Shown: one piece after another, positions 51,782-60,006 of the stretch | Numbering within the stretch: the first letter of the stretch is position 1 | Layout of the letters: each line of letters starts with the position of its first letter | NCBI GenBank assembly: GCA_963691835.1 | Contig: OY829383.1 | Span: 4,216,001-4,280,000 of the forward strand | Direction of reading: 5' to 3' | DNA length: 64,000 nt | Source of the DNA: G963691835 sp963691835 | GTDB lineage: Bacteria; Pseudomonadota; Alphaproteobacteria; Thalassobaculales; Thalassobaculaceae | Program-made: the position numbers and the translations under genes | Notes under the pieces: generated by a model | Told to the model about the DNA's origin: nothing | Database searches by the model: none | What the model saw: the letters and a program-made list of their open reading frames with translations, nothing else

Positions 51782-52285
51782 TCAGCTGTCCAGATCACCC
51801 GCGAATTTCCGGATGACAGCTCTCAGCCCCTCCATCAACTCGATGCCGATCGACCCGCCGTCTCCCGCCATGGACGCGCGGCTCACCGCCTTAAGCGCAT
51901 CAATGTGCATGTTGATGACGTCCATCTCGGTGTCGCCGATGGTCTCGGACAGATCAATGTATTTGCAGGCTGAATCAGAGATGTTTCCAACAAGCTGAAA
52001 ACCGAATGTCCCCGCTTGCCCCCGCAGGTCATGGAGATATCGCCGGATGGCCGCAATCTCCTCGTCCTTGGTTTCCGGATCCTCCTGGGCCATCGAAAAA
52101 TGCATGTCGATGCGTTCGATGTCCTGCTTGTAGATGCGCTTGAAATCATCGCTGAGGTTGAGGACGGCCTCCTGCGCACGATCCAGCATCTGATCGACGC
52201 TGGCCCCGTTTAGGACCTTAACGCGCTTCGCGATCGGATTCGCGTTCTTGATGACTTGATACTCGCCATCTCCCGCTTGCGCCAT
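51782..52285 (-). CDS. Hpt-domain histidine phosphotransferase
   Basis: 167 residues from ATG 52285, with GGAAG upstream. A four-helix Hpt domain with the phosphoacceptor in IRRYLHDLRGQAGTFGFQLVG (H85) and a CKYIDLSETIGD helix. The first 30 residues (KNANPIAKRVKVLNG) are unlike a kinase. With the response regulator encoded 19 bp upstream it probably forms a phosphorelay arm, but no histidine kinase is in the window. The two genes look cotranscribed. Confidence 0.83.
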   Translation of the reverse strand: MAQAGDGEYQVIKNANPIAKRVKVLNGASVDQMLDRAQEAVLNLSDDFKRIYKQDIERIDMHFSMAQEDPETKDEEIAAIRRYLHDLRGQAGTFGFQLVGNISDSACKYIDLSETIGDTEMDVINMHIDALKAVSRASMAGDGGSIGIELMEGLRAVIRKFAGDLDS

Positions 52286-52304
52286 CGACACTTCCGATCA
52301 GTAA

Positions 52305-52796
52305 TCAGTCGGTCCGCCGACGTTTGTCCCCCATGTACAGAGGGTCCTGGCGGCGTCGCCTATCGGGACCGAAATACGTCCGTGTACGGACAAAGTTTCT
52401 AGGTGATTCAATAATCGAAACTATCCGACGATACAACGCTTTGGCTGATATGGGTTTAGCCAGAAACTCGGTCATGCCGGCATCCCGTGCCTGCAGGATC
52501 ACTTTCCGTATGGTGTTGGCGGACAGCACGATCACCGGGAGTAAAGGGTCCGCCAGCCGTTGGTCCTTGCGAATGGTCTTGATGAGTTCCAGTCCGTCGC
52601 CGTGATCCATCTCGATATCAGTGATGATCAGGTCAATCTGACGGTCACGGAGTTTGCCGAGGGCATCGGTCCCGCTGCGGGCCATTACGATCTCGCCCAC
52701 ATTCATGGACTCGAGACAGTGATGCAGTACCCGAAGCATGAATCGGTTGTCGTCGACGATCAGGACTTTAAGATCCTTGAGGTTGTAATACTTCAT
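52305..52796 (-). CDS. Single-domain response regulator
   Basis: 163 residues. Receiver domain with acidic pocket D15-D16, phosphoacceptor D60 in LIITDIEMD, the LSANT switch region and K114 in AKPIS. The final 25 residues (GPDRRRRQDPLY...) are basic and could bind RNA, DNA or protein. No output domain is recognised. It is upstream of the Hpt gene by 19 bp, so the phosphate flow may be Hpt to this receiver or the reverse. Confidence 0.87.
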   Translation of the reverse strand: MKYYNLKDLKVLIVDDNRFMLRVLHHCLESMNVGEIVMARSGTDALGKLRDRQIDLIITDIEMDHGDGLELIKTIRKDQRLADPLLPVIVLSANTIRKVILQARDAGMTEFLAKPISAKALYRRIVSIIESPRNFVRTRTYFGPDRRRRQDPLYMGDKRRRTD

Positions 52797-52872
52797 TCCG
52801 CGACAACGAATCTCACACTTTCAGACCTTTCATCCTTCTACCCCACTCGGGACAGTATCGCGACCCCCACGC

Positions 52873-52901
52873 TTGACCGGGAAGTATCGGGCGATCATAT
52901 C
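52873..52901 (+). promoter_or_regulatory. Candidate sigma-70 promoter of purEK
   Basis: TTGACC (52873-52878) is separated by 17 bp from CATATC (52896-52901), then 31 bp to the purE ATG. The -35 matches 5 of 6 consensus positions and the -10 about half. A purine repressor site is not visible. Confidence 0.4.
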
Positions 52902-52932
52902 TCCGTCTTTCGCAACAGGAGGTTAACGAGCT

Positions 52933-53442
52933 ATGGGGCAGAAGAGCACCGCCGCTCCGAAGATCGGCATCGTGATGGGCAGTCAGTCCGATTGGGAAAC
53001 CATGCGGGGCGCCTCCGAAACCCTTGAGACGCTGGGCATCGCCCATGAGTGCCGGATCGTCTCCGCGCATCGAACCCCGGACCGCATGGCCGACTATGCC
53101 CGATCGGCGCGCGACCGGGGGCTCCATGTCATCATTGCCGGAGCGGGCGGCGCGGCGCATTTGCCCGGGATGGTGGCTGCACAGACGACCCTCCCCGTCT
53201 TTGGTGTTCCCGTGGAGAGCAAGGCCCTCAACGGCATGGACAGCCTCCTTTCGATCGTTCAAATGCCAGGCGGTATCCCCGTTGGCACGCTCGCAATCGG
53301 CAAACCCGGCGCCATCAACGCAGCCCTTCTAGCGGCATCGGTTCTTGGCGCAACGGATGACGGGGTTGCGGAGGCTCTGGACGCCTGGCGCCAGCGGCAG
53401 ACGGATGCAGTGGCGCTCGAGCCGGTTGATCCGGAGCGCTGA
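52933..53442 (+). CDS. purE: N5-carboxyaminoimidazole ribonucleotide mutase
   Basis: 169 residues. Purine synthesis: converts N5-CAIR to CAIR. Class I motifs: GSQSDWETM (16-24), SAHRTPDRM (about 44-52), AGAGGAAHLPGM (about 72-83). ATG follows an AACAGGAGG site. Followed by purK after 3 bp, the standard bacterial pair. Confidence 0.96.
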   Translation: MGQKSTAAPKIGIVMGSQSDWETMRGASETLETLGIAHECRIVSAHRTPDRMADYARSARDRGLHVIIAGAGGAAHLPGMVAAQTTLPVFGVPVESKALNGMDSLLSIVQMPGGIPVGTLAIGKPGAINAALLAASVLGATDDGVAEALDAWRQRQTDAVALEPVDPER

Positions 53443-53445
53443 GCA

Positions 53446-54507
53446 ATGCTGGCGCCCGGCTCAGTCATCGGCATTCTTGGTTCAGGTCAGCTCGGCCGCA
53501 TGACCGCCCTCGCCGCGGCAAACCTCGGCTATCGTGTTCATGTCTTCGCTCCCGACGCCAACGGTCCCGCCCATCAGGTCTGTGACTCCTACACCCAGGC
53601 CGAGTACGGGGACACGGACGCCCTCTCAGACTTCGCTGCCGCCGTGGATGTGGTGACCTACGAGTTTGAAAACGTGCCGGTTACTGCCGCCGAAACCTTG
53701 GAAGAGAAAGTGGCGGTCTGTCCGGGCCCCGAGGCTCTCCGCGTCGCGCAACACCGGCTGCGGGAGAAGGCTTTCGCCGGGAACAACGGTGTCGATACGG
53801 CAGCTTTTCACCGGGTCGCCTCTCCGGCGGATATCACCCGCGGCTTGGAACGTGTCGGCCTGCCCGCACGCCTGAAGACCTGCCGCCTCGGCTATGACGG
53901 CAAAGGCCAAATCCGTCTCATGGGCGGGGAAGATCCCGAGCGCGTATGGTCTGAGCTCAACACTGATGAAGCGATACTCGAAGCCGAGATCCCGTTCGAG
54001 CGGGAGGTTTCCGTGATCGTTGCGCGACGGCGGGACGGGACGACCTGCCCGTTTCCGGTGGCTGAAAACGAGCACCGGAGCGGCATCCTGCACCGATCAG
54101 TGGTCCCGGCCCTTGCGGCTGAGGAGGTACAAACCCAGGCGATCGCCGCGGCAACCACACTGGCCGATGCGCTGCAGATTGTGGGTCTGCTGGCGGTGGA
54201 GTTCTTCGTCACGAAAGACGGCGCCGTTCTTTTCAACGAAATGGCCCCCCGCCCCCACAACTCCGGGCACTGGAGCATGGACGGCTGCGTCACCTCACAG
54301 TTCGAGCAAGTGGTGCGCTGTGTCACCGATTTGCCGTTCGGCGCAGTCGACGTCATTGCACCAACGGAAATGACAAACCTTATCGGGGACGATGTGCACG
54401 CATGGCCCACGTTCTTGCAGCAGCCGGACACCAAGCTGCATCTCTATGGCAAGGCAGAGAGCCGGCCCGGCCGCAAAATGGGTCACATCAATAAGATTTC
54501 ACTTTAA
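53446..54507 (+). CDS. purK: N5-carboxyaminoimidazole ribonucleotide synthase
   Basis: 353 residues. ATP-grasp enzyme that carboxylates AIR to N5-CAIR for PurE. Features: GILGSGQLGRM (9-19), the VTYEFENVP segment, ATP-grasp KTCRLGYDGKGQ, the catalytic FNEMAPRPHNSGHWSMDGC loop, and the C-terminal LHLYGKAESRPGRKMGHIN. The final domain is complete. Cotranscribed with purE. Confidence 0.96.
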   Translation: MLAPGSVIGILGSGQLGRMTALAAANLGYRVHVFAPDANGPAHQVCDSYTQAEYGDTDALSDFAAAVDVVTYEFENVPVTAAETLEEKVAVCPGPEALRVAQHRLREKAFAGNNGVDTAAFHRVASPADITRGLERVGLPARLKTCRLGYDGKGQIRLMGGEDPERVWSELNTDEAILEAEIPFEREVSVIVARRRDGTTCPFPVAENEHRSGILHRSVVPALAAEEVQTQAIAAATTLADALQIVGLLAVEFFVTKDGAVLFNEMAPRPHNSGHWSMDGCVTSQFEQVVRCVTDLPFGAVDVIAPTEMTNLIGDDVHAWPTFLQQPDTKLHLYGKAESRPGRKMGHINKISL

Positions 54508-54534
54508 GTATACTTCTTAACTATCTGAGATAAT

Positions 54535-55233
54535 TCATCGGCTGGCGCGCGGGACTCCTGCCCTCATGCGACCGAACGCATCAAGCGCCCGCATGGCCGG
54601 GGCGCGGAAACGCTCCAGGCCGCCGGTCAGTCGCCCGGTGATCTTTGGGATCCGCATGACGTCAGCGATCCGCCGGTCGAGAAACGACCAAGTCGCCTCA
54701 TGCCCCGGCGAGCGGTCGTCCAGCCAATAGAGGAGTGTTGCCGAGTAGACGGCCGCAAGCAGACCGCGCTTTGTGTAGAAATTGAAGTCGGTGGACGTAT
54801 CCCCAGCCGCCCGCCAGATCGCATCGACGGTCCGGTAGAGGCTCTTCGGCCCGATGTCGATGGCGCCCGGCATCGCGATCGCCGACATGGCGCGCCGGAT
54901 CGCCTCTTTCTCCAGTTCAACGAGTTCCAGACGGGTCCGAACCGCGAGAATGATCCGCTCCCGGACTTTCATGCGGGAAAGATCCATGCCGGCCAAGGCG
55001 TCGATCATCCGCCGATCCGTCCAGGCAATGTAGGCCGAGACAGCGTCCTTTGGCCCACCGGGGCAGAGACGGTCCACATCCGACGGCGTCAGGCCGATGT
55101 CTTGGGCGGCAGCATCGAGGGCGATCCGACTCCAACCGTCGAAAACCACGTGGGGAAGTGCAGCCTCAATCTGCCGGTCCATATCGCCTGGGCCTCCGTC
55201 ATTCCCGGCAGTCGACTTCCTGGCGGTCTTCAT
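54535..55233 (-). CDS. COQ9 family protein
   Basis: 232 residues. COQ9 in eukaryotes is a lipid-binding protein needed for ubiquinone hydroxylation by COQ7; alphaproteobacteria have homologues. The TetR-like N-terminal region (VVFDGWSRIALDAAAQDIGLTPSDV) and the family block KSLYRTVDAIWRAAGDTSTDFNFYTKRGLLAAVYSATLLYWLDD (about 128-172) are clear. Overlaps the deformylase gene by four bases (ATGA). Confidence 0.9.
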   Translation of the reverse strand: MKTARKSTAGNDGGPGDMDRQIEAALPHVVFDGWSRIALDAAAQDIGLTPSDVDRLCPGGPKDAVSAYIAWTDRRMIDALAGMDLSRMKVRERIILAVRTRLELVELEKEAIRRAMSAIAMPGAIDIGPKSLYRTVDAIWRAAGDTSTDFNFYTKRGLLAAVYSATLLYWLDDRSPGHEATWSFLDRRIADVMRIPKITGRLTGGLERFRAPAMRALDAFGRMRAGVPRASR

Positions 55234-55787
55234 GCCGTGTCCTCCTCATCACCGGGCGCGGCCCTGGCGGCCGCCAGCAGTTCATCCGTATATCCGAATC
55301 GGCGCATATCGATCATCCGTTCGGGGTAGAGAACCCCATCCAGGTGATCAAACTCGTGCTGAACGACGCGCGCATGGAACCCCTCAGCAATGCGGTCGAT
55401 CCGGGTGCCTGTCCGATCCACGCCGGCGTAACGAATCCGATGCCACCTCGGAACCTCCCCCCGCATCCCGGGGATGGAGAGGCACCCCTCCCAGCCGAGT
55501 GAGACGAGATCATCAAGCGGCTCAACGGTGGGGTTGATCAATTCCGTAAGCTCCGTGGCGCCGTCATCACCTTCCCGGTCTGCCCGGTCGGAGGGCACCT
55601 CGAACACCATAACCCTAAGTGGAACAGCGACTTGTGGGGCAGCGAGGCCGACACCCGGCGCATCGCGCATCGTCTCTACCATGTCATCCAGAAGTGCCGC
55701 GATCTCAGGTGCGGTGGGATCGGAAACCGGGTCGGCGACGCGGGCCAACACAGGATGGCCCATTCGAACGATTGGTCGGATGCTCAT
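55230..55787 (-). CDS. def: Peptide deformylase
   Basis: 185 residues from ATG 55787. Removes the formyl group from nascent proteins. All motifs are present: GVGLAAPQ (45-52), EGCLS with metal ligand C102, and HEFDH with H144, E145 and H148. The EGFHARVVQHEFDHLDG segment is normal. The upstream sequence includes GGGATATATCCC, a short palindrome that may mask or mark the ribosome site. First gene of a two-gene operon with COQ9. Confidence 0.93.
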   Translation of the reverse strand: MSIRPIVRMGHPVLARVADPVSDPTAPEIAALLDDMVETMRDAPGVGLAAPQVAVPLRVMVFEVPSDRADREGDDGATELTELINPTVEPLDDLVSLGWEGCLSIPGMRGEVPRWHRIRYAGVDRTGTRIDRIAEGFHARVVQHEFDHLDGVLYPERMIDMRRFGYTDELLAAARAAPGDEEDTA

Positions 55788-55949
55788 GTGTGGGATATAT
55801 CCCGCGCTCAAGGTATCGTAAAGCACCGCCCCCGCCCTACCCCTGCGACAGATTGAGCGGATCCGTCAGAAGCGGCCGCTGCAAAGGGAAAACAAAAGCA
55901 AAAAGAACGCTTTTCTTACGTCGTCCGCTATGTTAACTAGCAAGCAATC

Positions 55950-55992
55950 GGGGATCGAGACTCCCCTTTATCTTTTGCGCCCAAAATTTTGG
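55950..55992 (+). promoter_or_regulatory. rpsU 5' leader: small hairpin with T-rich tail and a 12-bp palindrome
   Basis: GGGGA-TCGAGAC-TCCCC (55950-55966) is followed by TTTATCTTTT, a weak terminator or attenuator shape. Immediately after comes the perfect palindrome CCAAAATTTTGG (55981-55992), just before the AGGAGG of rpsU. Both would be in the mRNA leader if transcription starts near 55940, so control of S21 synthesis is possible. Confidence 0.4.
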
Positions 55993-56018
55993 CTCGCCGC
56001 ACGAGGAGGTCGATTTCC

Positions 56019-56222
56019 GTGCAAGTAACCGTCCGCGACAACAACGTCGATCAAGCGCTCCGTGCGCTTAAGAAGAAGATGCAGCGGGAAGGCATCTTTC
56101 GGGAGATGAAGCTGCGCCGCAACCACGAGAAGCCGTCGGAGAAGCGGGCGCGTGAAAAGGCGGAAGCCGTCCGTCGCCATCGCAAGCTGATGCGCAAGCG
56201 GATGGAGCGCGAGGGCTTCTAG
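56019..56222 (+). CDS. rpsU: 30S ribosomal protein S21
   Basis: 67 residues from GTG 56019, 8 bases after GAGGAGGT. The open frame extends upstream but those ten codons (RRTRRSIS...) belong to the leader. The sequence VQVTVRDNNVDQALRALKKKMQREGIFREMKLRRN is the S21 core, and the Arg/Lys-rich tail fits. S21 helps base-pairing of the Shine-Dalgarno site in initiation. It has its own terminator, so it is a single-gene unit. Confidence 0.94.
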   Translation: MQVTVRDNNVDQALRALKKKMQREGIFREMKLRRNHEKPSEKRAREKAEAVRRHRKLMRKRMEREGF

Positions 56223-56261
56223 TCCCGCTCCAAGGATTGAGCCAATGAAGGCTCCACGACC

Positions 56262-56294
56262 GGCCGCCCTCTTCGAGGCGCGGCCTTTGTCGTT
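56262..56294 (+). terminator. rpsU terminator
   Basis: GGCCGCCCTC (56262-56271), loop TTC, and the complementary GAGGCGCGGCC (56275-56285, one bulged base) are followed by TTTGTCGTTT. It lies 40 bp after the rpsU stop and just before the convergent racemase stop. Confidence 0.7.
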
Positions 56295-56304
56295 TAAGGG
56301 ACGC

Positions 56305-57033
56305 TTATGCGTTAGCCGACGACGCGGCGGGCTTGGCTGAGTGTTTGGCGACCGCCTTTTTGAGGGCGGCGCGCGCCAGCAGACGGGTGGTGTCCAGTGT
56401 CGGTACCGCCGCATTCGCATCGGACACGACAATCGGAAGTTCGGTACAGCCGAGAATGACCGCGTCCGCGCCTCCCGTCCGCAGTCTTTCGATCACTGAG
56501 AGAATGGCCTCCGTCGACTCTTGGCGGACAATCCCTGGCACAAGCTCCGTCATGATAATCCGGTCGACGAGATCCCGATCCTCCGGCGATGGCCGCATCA
56601 CCTCAATGCCGAGCGGAGCGAGGGCGTCCGGATAGACATCACTGTCCACAAGCCACTTGGTCCCGAGTACGCCTAATCGCCGAAACCCCCGATCAACAGC
56701 TTGCGTGGCGGTAACGCGGGCGATATGCAGCCACGGCAAAGGGGAGTTGGGCTCCATCCGGTCGAAATCCTGGTGGATCGTGTTGTCCGGGCAGATCAGG
56801 AAATCCGCTCCAGCCCGATGCAGGACCATGGCGGATTGGTTCATGAGAGCCGCGACGCCCTCCATATCCCCCCTCTCCAAACACGCGACGTAATCCGCCA
56901 AAGATGGGGTGTGCATCGTGATTTCGGGGTGGGCGTGGGGGCCCAGCACGTCAGGCGCTTCCTGACAGATCGTGCGATAGCAGAGGGACGCCCCTTCCGC
57001 CGAGCACCCCACGATGCCGATGTGTTCAACCAA
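56305..57033 (-). CDS. Aspartate/glutamate racemase family protein
   Basis: 242 residues. Asp/Glu racemase fold: IGIVGCSAEGASLCYR (5-20), FLICPDNTIHQ (78-88) and VILGCTELPIV (second Cys near 192). The first active-site Cys is usually one or two residues before the Asn in NT(A/M)H; here it is C81 in CPDNTIH, three before N84. The C-terminal Cys is normal. YgeA-like activity is likely; the substrate is not certain. Monocistronic, facing yghU. Confidence 0.82.
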   Translation of the reverse strand: MVEHIGIVGCSAEGASLCYRTICQEAPDVLGPHAHPEITMHTPSLADYVACLERGDMEGVAALMNQSAMVLHRAGADFLICPDNTIHQDFDRMEPNSPLPWLHIARVTATQAVDRGFRRLGVLGTKWLVDSDVYPDALAPLGIEVMRPSPEDRDLVDRIIMTELVPGIVRQESTEAILSVIERLRTGGADAVILGCTELPIVVSDANAAVPTLDTTRLLARAALKKAVAKHSAKPAASSANA

Positions 57034-57247
57034 TTTGACGGTCCTTTCGGGCGTTCCGGTCTTTGGTCAATGATGGGCAACCGGCCCACACAGCTCAAGC
57101 AACCACGCCGTCGCGATTGGAATCCATGACCGTCCGTGACCGCAGCAATCTCTGATCCGCATCTTGTCGGTTCGTGGAACTGTACCATTTGCCCAAGGGA
57201 CGGGGGTTGCCTCCCCATGCTCAAACGGAAAAAACGGATACATCCTG

Positions 57248-58102
57248 ATGAACGATTCCGTCACCTATACGCCGCCGAAGGTCTGGACCTGGGACACCGA
57301 GAGTGGCGGGCGTTTCGCCAGCATCAACCGGCCCATCTCCGGCTTGACCCATGAGAAAGAGCTCCCGGTTGGGGAGCACGCGCTCCAGCTCTACTCCCTG
57401 GCCACGCCGAACGGTGTGAAGGTCACCGTAATGCTGGAGGAGCTTCTGGCCGCCGGTCACACGGGCGCCGAGTACGATGCCTGGCTGATCAAGATCGGCG
57501 ACGGCGACCAGTTCGGCAGTGGCTTCGTTGACATCAATCCGAACTCAAAAATTCCTGCCCTGCTCGACCACAGCACGCCGACGCCGACCCGCGTCTTCGA
57601 GTCCGGCTCGATCCTGCTGTATCTGGCGGAGAAATTCGGTGCGTTCCTGCCCACGGATGCCGCAAAGCGGACCGAGGCCCTCAATTGGCTCTTCTGGCAG
57701 ATGGGCAGCGCGCCGTATCTCGGCGGCGGCTTTGGTCACTTCTACGCCTACGCGCCGGAGAAGTTCGAGTATCCGATCAACCGCTTCGCCATGGAGACCA
57801 AGCGCCAGCTCGACGTCCTGGAAAAGCGCCTCGCCGACAACCAGTACCTGGCTGGCGACGAGTACACGATCGCTGATATGGCGGTCTGGCCGTGGTACGG
57901 CGTTCTGGCACAGGGCAAGATCTATGGTGCCGGCGAGTTCCTCGACGTTGGCATCTACAAGAACGTTCAGCGGTGGACGGCTGAGATCGCGGACCGCAAA
58001 GCGGTGAAGCGCGGCCGCGTCGTAAACCGCGTCATGGGCGAAGAGAACGAGCAGCTTCATGAGCGGCACAGTGCCGCCGACATTGACAAGATGGGTCTCT
58101 AA
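57248..58102 (+). CDS. yghU: Glutathione S-transferase family, YghU-like disulfide-bond oxidoreductase
   Basis: 284 residues from ATG 57248. The N-terminal PPKVWTWDTESGGRFASINRPISG and the LYSLATPNGVKVTVMLEE start of the thioredoxin-like domain match the YghU/YfcG nu-class GSTs, which bind two glutathiones and reduce disulfides. Motif NPNSKIPALLDHS and FESGSILLYLAEKFG are the GSH site. The helical C-domain (LNWLFWQMGSAPYLGGGFGHFY) is complete. A clear terminator follows. Confidence 0.92.
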   Translation: MNDSVTYTPPKVWTWDTESGGRFASINRPISGLTHEKELPVGEHALQLYSLATPNGVKVTVMLEELLAAGHTGAEYDAWLIKIGDGDQFGSGFVDINPNSKIPALLDHSTPTPTRVFESGSILLYLAEKFGAFLPTDAAKRTEALNWLFWQMGSAPYLGGGFGHFYAYAPEKFEYPINRFAMETKRQLDVLEKRLADNQYLAGDEYTIADMAVWPWYGVLAQGKIYGAGEFLDVGIYKNVQRWTAEIADRKAVKRGRVVNRVMGEENEQLHERHSAADIDKMGL

Positions 58103-58129
58103 GGGGCTCCCGCATCCAGAACAAGCGAG

Positions 58130-58158
58130 AGGCCGGCACTGTCGTGTGCCGGCCTTTT
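58130..58158 (+). terminator. Rho-independent terminator of yghU
   Basis: Perfect 10-bp stem AGGCCGGCAC / GTGCCGGCCT (58130-58139 and 58146-58155) with a 6-base loop, followed by TTT. It lies 27 bp after the yghU stop. Confidence 0.85.
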
Positions 58159-58220
58159 GCGTTGGATGACAAACCGTGCGCCCTCCGCCACCCTGAAAAG
58201 AAACGCTGGGGGAGACGGCG

Positions 58221-58967
58221 ATGCAAAACTTTGATCAGAAGGTCGTGTTGATCACCGGAGCCGCCAGCGGCTTCGGCAAGCTGCTCGCAGAGAAACTGTC
58301 GTCCTACGGCGCCCGGCTGGTCCTCGGCGACATTCGACAAGATGCCTTGGACTCAGTTGCAGGCGCCCTTCCCGGCCCGATTGCCATCCGGCCGTGCGAT
58401 GTTTCCAACGAGGCGGAGGTCACCGCCCTTACCGCGGAGGCTGTGTCGGCCTTCGGTCGCCTGGACATTGCCGTGAACAACGCCGGTATCGCCCCCCCGA
58501 TGAAGAGCCTGCTCGACACGACCGAGGCGGATATGGACCGGAACTTTGCGGTCAACACCAAAGGCGTGTTCTTCGGGATGAAACATCAGATCCCGGTCAT
58601 GCTGGACGGCGGTGGTGGATCGATCCTGAATGTGGCGTCACTGGCCGGCCTGAACGGGGCGCCGAAGCTCGCATCCTACGTTGCCGCCAAGCACGCCGTC
58701 GTCGGCCTTACCCGAACCGCGGCGATCGAGTTTGCCCGGAAGAACATCCGGGTCAACGCCGTCTGCCCGTTCTACACGTTGACGCCGATGGTCACCGAGG
58801 AAGCCACTCTGAGTGATCGTCTGGAGATGCTGGAAAAAGGCTCACCCATGAAGCGTCTAGGCCAGCCCGAAGAGGTCGTGGCTACGATGCTGTCGATCAT
58901 CGACCCGGCAAACAGCTACCTCACCGGCCAGGCGATCGCTGTCGACGGCGGTGTGAGCGCGATCTAA
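58221..58967 (+). CDS. Short-chain dehydrogenase/reductase
   Basis: 248 residues. NAD(P) motif TGAASGFGK (12-20), D38 region GDIRQDAL (Asp suggests NAD(H) preference), NNAG (90-93), catalytic Ser in NVASLAG and YVAAK (about 153-157). The C-terminus TGQAIAVDGG is usual. Substrate unknown, most like 3-oxoacyl-ACP reductase/glucose dehydrogenase-type SDRs. Stop codons overlap with the LysR gene on the other strand (convergent). Confidence 0.92.
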   Translation: MQNFDQKVVLITGAASGFGKLLAEKLSSYGARLVLGDIRQDALDSVAGALPGPIAIRPCDVSNEAEVTALTAEAVSAFGRLDIAVNNAGIAPPMKSLLDTTEADMDRNFAVNTKGVFFGMKHQIPVMLDGGGGSILNVASLAGLNGAPKLASYVAAKHAVVGLTRTAAIEFARKNIRVNAVCPFYTLTPMVTEEATLSDRLEMLEKGSPMKRLGQPEEVVATMLSIIDPANSYLTGQAIAVDGGVSAI

Positions 58968-59878
58968 GCGGCAGCGATCTCCCAAGGGGGCGTTCGGCCG
59001 ATCTCCTCCAGCAGAAAGTCGATGAGAACCCTGACTTTGACCGTCAGCACGTTCGATTTGGGATAGATCAGCCAAAGCGCGGTTCCATCGTCCACGGCGA
59101 AGTCCGGAAGCACGCGCACCAGCGTCCCATCGGAGAGTTCCCGGTGGACGATCCATTCCGAGTTCACCGAGATCCCTGCCCCGGCGATGGTTGCGACCTT
59201 CTGATTGCAACCGTCGTCCAGGACCAAGCGTCCCTTGGCCTCTCTCGGCTCAAACCGCCCCTCCTCCCCGCCCGGCCCGATGAGGCGTTTCGGCCCGGAC
59301 TCGCGAAAACCGACAAGACTGTGATGACGGAGGTCACCTGGATGCGATGGGACACCGTGCTGGTCGAGATAGCGCGGCGAGGCGCATAAAATTCGCCGGT
59401 CATCCGCGAGCTTGCGGGCTTTCAGGCTGGTGTCGTTGAGGGCCGAGTTTCGGAGTGCCAGATCGAAACTGCCTTCAATCAAGTCGAACTGCGTATCAGA
59501 CAGGCGAAGATCCAGACTTAAGTCCGGGTAGCGGTTGAGGAAAGCGGGCAGAATCGGAGCGATATAAAGTTGCGCAAACGAGCTGGGGGCAGCGAAACGA
59601 AGCGTTCCGGTAACCTGCCCACTGCCATGGCCCAGCGCGGCACGCGCGGCATCCTCTTGTGCCAGGATCTCCCGTGCGTAGGGGAGAAAGTCCGCGCCCT
59701 CCAGAGACAGAACGACTTTGCGCGTGGACCGGTGAAGGAGATCCGCGCCGAGCATGGTTTCCAATTTAGCGAGGCGCGCGCTGGCGACCGCCGGGACCAT
59801 CCCTAGATCCCGCCCCGCGGCGCTGATGTTCAGTTTCTCCGCTGCGAGAACGAACAGCCGGACGCTAAGCGTGTCCAT
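58964..59878 (-). CDS. LysR family transcriptional regulator
   Basis: 304 residues. Winged helix-turn-helix at 1-60 (MDTLSVRLFVLAAEKLNISAAGRDLGMVPAVASARLAKLE), then the ligand-binding periplasmic-binding-like domain (about 90-300). It is transcribed divergently from the zinc-type oxidoreductase gene at 60007, and the shared region holds a triple half-site. It probably controls that gene and itself. Convergent with the SDR gene (4-bp overlap). Confidence 0.93.
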   Translation of the reverse strand: MDTLSVRLFVLAAEKLNISAAGRDLGMVPAVASARLAKLETMLGADLLHRSTRKVVLSLEGADFLPYAREILAQEDAARAALGHGSGQVTGTLRFAAPSSFAQLYIAPILPAFLNRYPDLSLDLRLSDTQFDLIEGSFDLALRNSALNDTSLKARKLADDRRILCASPRYLDQHGVPSHPGDLRHHSLVGFRESGPKRLIGPGGEEGRFEPREAKGRLVLDDGCNQKVATIAGAGISVNSEWIVHRELSDGTLVRVLPDFAVDDGTALWLIYPKSNVLTVKVRVLIDFLLEEIGRTPPWEIAAA

Positions 59879-59890
59879 CTAATTACCCCA

Positions 59891-59910
59891 TAATTCCGAA
59901 TTATTAATTC
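59891..59910. promoter_or_regulatory. LysR operator: three alternating TAATTC/GAATTA half-sites
   Basis: TAATTC-C-GAATTA-T-TAATTC (59891-59910) gives two overlapping inverted repeats that share the middle half-site. It lies between the divergent LysR and oxidoreductase starts. A TATACT -10-like box (59925-59930) for the oxidoreductase follows 14 bp downstream. Confidence 0.65.
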
Positions 59911-60006
59911 TGGTCTGTCTTATTTATACTGGATTCACAATCAATATCTTCTCCGTGACCCTCAATCCACCCGGCGCAGGACGCTGGATGTCACGGAGCA
60001 CTCCCC

